The position numbers and the translations under genes were made by a program. A stretch of DNA of 64,000 nucleotides, taken from positions 16,081,388-16,145,387 of the forward strand of contig NC_080418.1 of NCBI RefSeq assembly GCF_029873635.1, written 5' to 3'. This document shows, one piece after another, positions 60,658 to 64,000 of this stretch; positions within the stretch are counted from its first letter, which is position 1, and every line of letters starts with the position of its first letter. Origin of the DNA: Malania oleifera (lineage: Eukaryota; Streptophyta; Magnoliopsida; Santalales; Ximeniaceae). The notes beneath the pieces are model-generated. The model was not told where the DNA came from, searched no databases, and saw only the letters and a list, made by a program, of their open reading frames with translations.

Positions 60658-61430
60658 AGTATGTTCATTGTTTGGCTTGATACCTTCACTGTTAGGCTCA
60701 GATGGTTGTTTCAACATACAGCCCAATCTGAGCTAGTTGCTTCCGTGTTTGGCTCAATTCAAGTCGGTTACTTCGTCATTTGACTCAATATGATCCAAAT
60801 GTTTCAATGTTTGACTCAATCATAGCCGGTTGCTTCATTGTTCAGCTCAATTTAAGCCAATTACTTTATATCTTGGCTCAATTTGAGCCAATGCGTTCAC
60901 TGTTCGGCTCGATCTGAGCTAATTCCTACATTGTTCAGCTTAGTTCCGAGTTGATTTGCCCATCTTTTTAGCTCAATTTGAACCTTGGCGTATACTTGGT
61001 TGTCTCGTGAGTTGTGCTCATCAATTGGGAATGTCTTGGATGCCTCATGAGTTGTGCTTATCATATGGGTCATTATTGGTGAGTCATGCTCACTCTTTGC
61101 TTGCCGTATAAGTTGTGCTCAACAATTGGGCATGTATTCAATGCCTTATGAGCTGGGCTCATAAGTTGGGCCATTGCTAGTGAGTCATACTCACTCTTTT
61201 CTTGTCTCATAAGCTGTGCTCATCGGTTAGGCCATTGCTGGTGGGTTGTGCCCACTCTCTGCTTGCCTCATGAGTTGTGCTCATCAATTAGGTGTGTCTT
61301 CGAGGTCTCATAAGTTATGCTTATCAGATAGCTCATTTCTGGTGATTCATGCTTACTCTTTTCTTACCTCGTGAGTTGTGGTCATCAATTGGACGTGTCT
61401 TCGGGGTTTTATAAGCGATGCTCATCAGAT
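60658..61430 (+). repeat. Array of short inverted repeats, right part
   Basis: It continues the array left of the solo LTR and grades near 60990 into a related version with five-base loops. Examples: TGGCTCAA-T-TTGAGCCA (60874-60890), GTGAG-TCATG-CTCAC (61079-61093), CTTATGAG-CTGGG-CTCATAAG (61145-61165), AGTGAG-TCATA-CTCACT (61179-61195), GTGGG-TTGTG-CCCAC (61241-61255), ATGAG-TTGTG-CTCAT (61270-61284), ATAAG-TTATG-CTTAT (61310-61324). Spacing is 29-40 bp. Arms change together so that pairing is kept. Confidence 0.88.
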
Positions 61431-61499
61431 GGACCATTGTGATGCACGCCATTTGTGATGCGCGCCGTAGTGATTCACACTATTGGAATTCACACCATT

Positions 61500-61821
61500 A
61501 GGATTCGCACCACCATGAGTCTATAAATTGCTTCCTCCACTTTATATATTTTATCTCTGGAGGAAGTTTCTCCCATAGCAGTAGGTACGCCTCCGTCCTT
61601 TGTCTTTTTCTTTTTCCTCTCTATCTAGATGTTTAAGTTTTTGTTGGTTTTTTCTTTATTGTTCGTGCACTTTTCATGTGTTCTTCTTAGTGCTCTTCAC
61701 GTGTTCTTCGTGTTCTTCATGTGTTCTTCAAAAGTTTCCCAAAGGAAGTTTCCTTTTGATATTTTCTGACGAGTAAAAATGTTATTTTTCTATTTATTCT
61801 TCTTTTAGGAGCTTTGTAAAA
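61500..61821 (+). promoter_or_regulatory. Possible promoter/leader upstream of the transposon-domain ORF
   Basis: GTCTATAAATTGCTTCC at 61519-61535 is a good TATA-box match. A T- and C-rich leader with repeated TTCTTCATGTGTTC words follows, up to the ATG at 61822. The arrangement suits a promoter, but transcription is not shown. Confidence 0.45.
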
Positions 61822-62160
61822 ATGGAAACTTATGAGGCTCAATCTTCAATAGTAGTTAGTATAAGGGGTGCTAGATCTTGTCTTTTCCTAAATGATTTGT
61901 TAAGCCTATGCAACTTGTACTTTATTCTACGCACTATTCGCCTCAGGGTACCCAGCGGCTCAAAATTGGCCCTCCAGCCAGGTCTAGACAAAGTTTGCTT
62001 ATACTACTTTGAGGCCAAGCCTAGGTTGCCCTTCCAGCCTTTCATTTCTAATGTCCTACGGTTCTACAATCTATCACCTAGCCAACTGGCCCCCAACTCA
62101 TACCTTACTCTGGTGTGCTTTGAGGCTCTCCTCATATGCAAGGGCCACCAACCTACATGA
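61822..62160 (+). pseudogene. ORF resembling plant 'putative gypsy type transposon' domain
   Basis: A 112-residue ORF starting METYEAQSS. The middle and end (CLYYFEAKPRLPFQPFISNVLRFYNLSPSQLAPNSYLTLVCFEAL) fit the pattern Y...F.AGLR.PLHPF..E.L.Y..L.P.QL.PN.....V.F of the domain known as putative gypsy type transposon (Transposase_28, PF04195). Full members are much longer, so this is an N-terminal remnant. A Copia LTR end begins within 15 bp after it. The upstream TATA box and hairpin array may belong to the same element. Confidence 0.55.
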
Positions 62161-62171
62161 AAGTGGAATAG

Positions 62172-62630
62172 TGATCCCAAGAGGGGGGTGAATTGGATTA
62201 TTGAAAATTTTAGGTTCTTTTTAGATTTTACTTACTTGTTTCAAAACACACGGCAGCCTTAAGTAAATAAAACAATTCACAATTTAAATTACACCACAAA
62301 CAACCAATTAAACAATCACAAATACCAAATACCAAACCAATCTTAATTTAAAGATTCTTATGAAATTGTAACTTTATCTTTTGCAAGCAACCCTGTATGT
62401 AATTTGAAAAGCCCTGTTTTGGAAATTTGTTTGCGTTCTCTTAATTAAAATTTCCACAAATTAACCAATGTACTCTCTTGTGGGTTTTCGCAAACGGTTA
62501 ATGAAAGCATACTTTCTATAGATTAAGAGTCTTCTTTTTTTAATTATTCAAGCCTTGCACAACATACACATCCAATATATAGTGCTGAAATTTAAAAAAT
62601 AGGGTAAGAAGAACACCATGTTTTTGTAGT
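62172..62630 (-). mobile_element. Copia-type LTR end, minus strand, partial
   Basis: TGATCCCAAGAGGGGGGTGAATTGG is the reverse complement of the typical SIRE-style Copia LTR 3' end, as seen in plus orientation near 1186-1210. The rest is AT-rich and fades into the microsatellite region at 62636. Only an LTR portion is recognised. Confidence 0.55.
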
Positions 62631-62635
62631 GATCC

Positions 62636-62780
62636 TAATAATAATAATAATATTATTATTATTACTATTATTATTAAAAAATTTAAAATAATTAATTAAA
62701 TAATTATTATTAATTATATAATATAATATTATAATAATATAATATAATAATAATAATATATATATATATATATATATAAA
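62636..62780. repeat. AT-only low-complexity tract (ATT/AAT/TA repeats)
   Basis: Almost pure A/T with runs of AAT, ATT and a final (TA)n at 62756-62778. Confidence 0.9.
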
Positions 62781-64000
62781 TGTTCAGGAGCCTTCCTTTT
62801 CTTTTTCTTTTTTTTTTTCAGTCTACGCACAATCATTTATCTCCTCTCTCCTCTCTCCCACTTCCCTCCATCTCTTCTCCGTTATTCAGCCGATTAAAAA
62901 TTTGAAAATATTGTTGGGCTTTGCTCGTTGCCACTGACATTTCTACTGGAGCAAATCTGTCGTGGGATTGGCGTAGGCAGATCTCCTGGGGTAAACCTCA
63001 AACTTTCCTTAATTTCTTTTAAACTATAAGCCCTATTAACGAATGGAAATTGTCAGGAGACTCGTTGAGAGATTCTCTATAATCTAGCTGGAACAAACCA
63101 ATCCTAAATTTGGGGTAAGTTTGATAATTTAGGCTTTTATTAAGCTATTTAGGGGATTCAGAACCTAAGAAAATTTTAGGAAAAATTACTCTAAGAATTG
63201 TGGCGAATAATATGGTGAAATTTGAATTTCAGGGCTCAGTGACTTTTGAATGCCTAGGGCGTAAGCCGAGGTATTAGCGGACCTTTTTTAGGAATCAGGT
63301 AAGGGGGATTAAGTTAAGTCAGGAATTTTATTTAATTTGAACCGATTAAATTAATATATTTATTTATTTATTTGGGAATTTAAAAGTTATTTTGAAAACC
63401 AACCATTCGAAATGAGTTTTACAAACATAAGATATATGGTATGATATTTTTGAATAAAATGAACGGTGAAAAACTTGTTTATTTATATGGATATTTTAAA
63501 ATGTGGAAAATTATGTGGCAGATGATTTAATTTATAAGGATTATTGTATATCTAGATTTGGGATTGTGAAAAATACTAGAAATGTTTGTGAAAATACTGA
63601 AACTATTTATGAAATGCAGGGGTTTGAACTAACAGCCGATGGTCGGGTATTGTTTGATTGGCCAAAAGGCAGGATTATTATTTGATGGCTGAGGGCCGAG
63701 TTTTAATTGATGACTATATACCGGATTGTATTTTTGGCTGGGGGGCGGGTTTTTGAAATAACAAGAAATATATGTGAAATGATGTTTTAAATGGTATTTT
63801 CTATTATCTAAATTGCATGATATGTTTTAGGAACCCTGGGGACCAGTGTAGTGTGAGCACGGTATCATTGCTAGAGATTTATTATGTGGCCGTGTGCGCC
63901 CACACCTGTACTGAGAGGTGTAGGGTGGTTTTGTCCGATTTGACTACGTGAGGTGAATGCACCATTGGGTGAGGGCAATCGGACTATTAGTTGGAGCTGC
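62781..64000 (+). mobile_element. Partial LTR, inverted relative of 2940-4343, runs off the window
   Basis: 63830-64000 is the reverse complement of about 3690-3870 (blocks GGAACCCTGGGGACCAGTGT, GTGGCCGTGTGCGCCCACACC and GTGAGGTGAATGCACCATTGGGTGAGGGCAATCGGAC). Earlier parts contain GATGGTCGGGTATT-type repeats (63638-63750) that recall the ACCGGATG..CATCGGTA words near 2030-2230 in the LTR at 1389. The left boundary is uncertain; the element continues beyond 64000. Confidence 0.65.

Noticed and set aside
1-64000. CRISPR arrays, operons, phage or bacterial defence genes
   Set aside because: None seen. The repeat arrays here are variable inverted repeats or transposon parts, not constant repeats with unique spacers, and all genes are intron-containing plant genes.

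Overview
The window reads as nuclear DNA of a eudicot plant. It is AT-rich, its coding regions are split by GT..AG introns, it carries two eukaryotic tRNA genes, and it is packed with plant-type LTR retrotransposons, LINE and SINE copies, foldback elements and microsatellites. I cannot name the species. No bacterial-style operon, CRISPR array or phage gene is present.

Layout. 1-6822 is a nest of retrotransposon remains: a Copia-type LTR, a minus-strand Gypsy-like LTR with its primer-binding site, a second LTR of that style, and the 3' half of a Copia element. 6823-10000 is AT-rich and holds a pair of direct repeats of about 670 bp. 10500-18509 is an ACT-domain-repeat gene (ACR9-like) in six exons. 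Its 4.75 kb first intron holds a LINE split by an LTR element. 18510-25930 is intergenic, with a tRNA-derived SINE and a 3.5 kb Copia copy with both LTRs and a 5-bp target duplication. 26148-37317 is an 11-exon gene for a conserved plant protein of unknown function with a hydrophobic C-terminus, preceded by overlapping upstream ORFs. 37318-40748 is a convergent intergenic region with recent-looking tandem duplications.

40749-55608 (minus) is an ALY/THO4 mRNA-export adaptor gene. Exons 1, 2, 4 and 5 are clear. I could not find exon 3, and exon 4 loses homology inside the RNP1 motif, so the gene is interrupted as assembled. Next to its promoter lie a tRNA-Val(AAC) and a convergent tRNA-Cys(GCA). 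56160-64000 is again repeat territory: foldback elements, a long array of small inverted repeats split by a solo LTR, an ORF resembling the plant 'putative gypsy type transposon' domain, a Copia LTR end, and a partial LTR that is an inverted relative of the one at 2940-4343.

The three host genes have no obvious joint function: amino-acid sensing or ACT-domain regulation, an unknown membrane-associated protein, and mRNA export. The most unusual signal is the array at about 58220-61430. Its short hairpins keep pairing while their arm sequences change together. Two other repeat families here also carry arrays of short palindromes.
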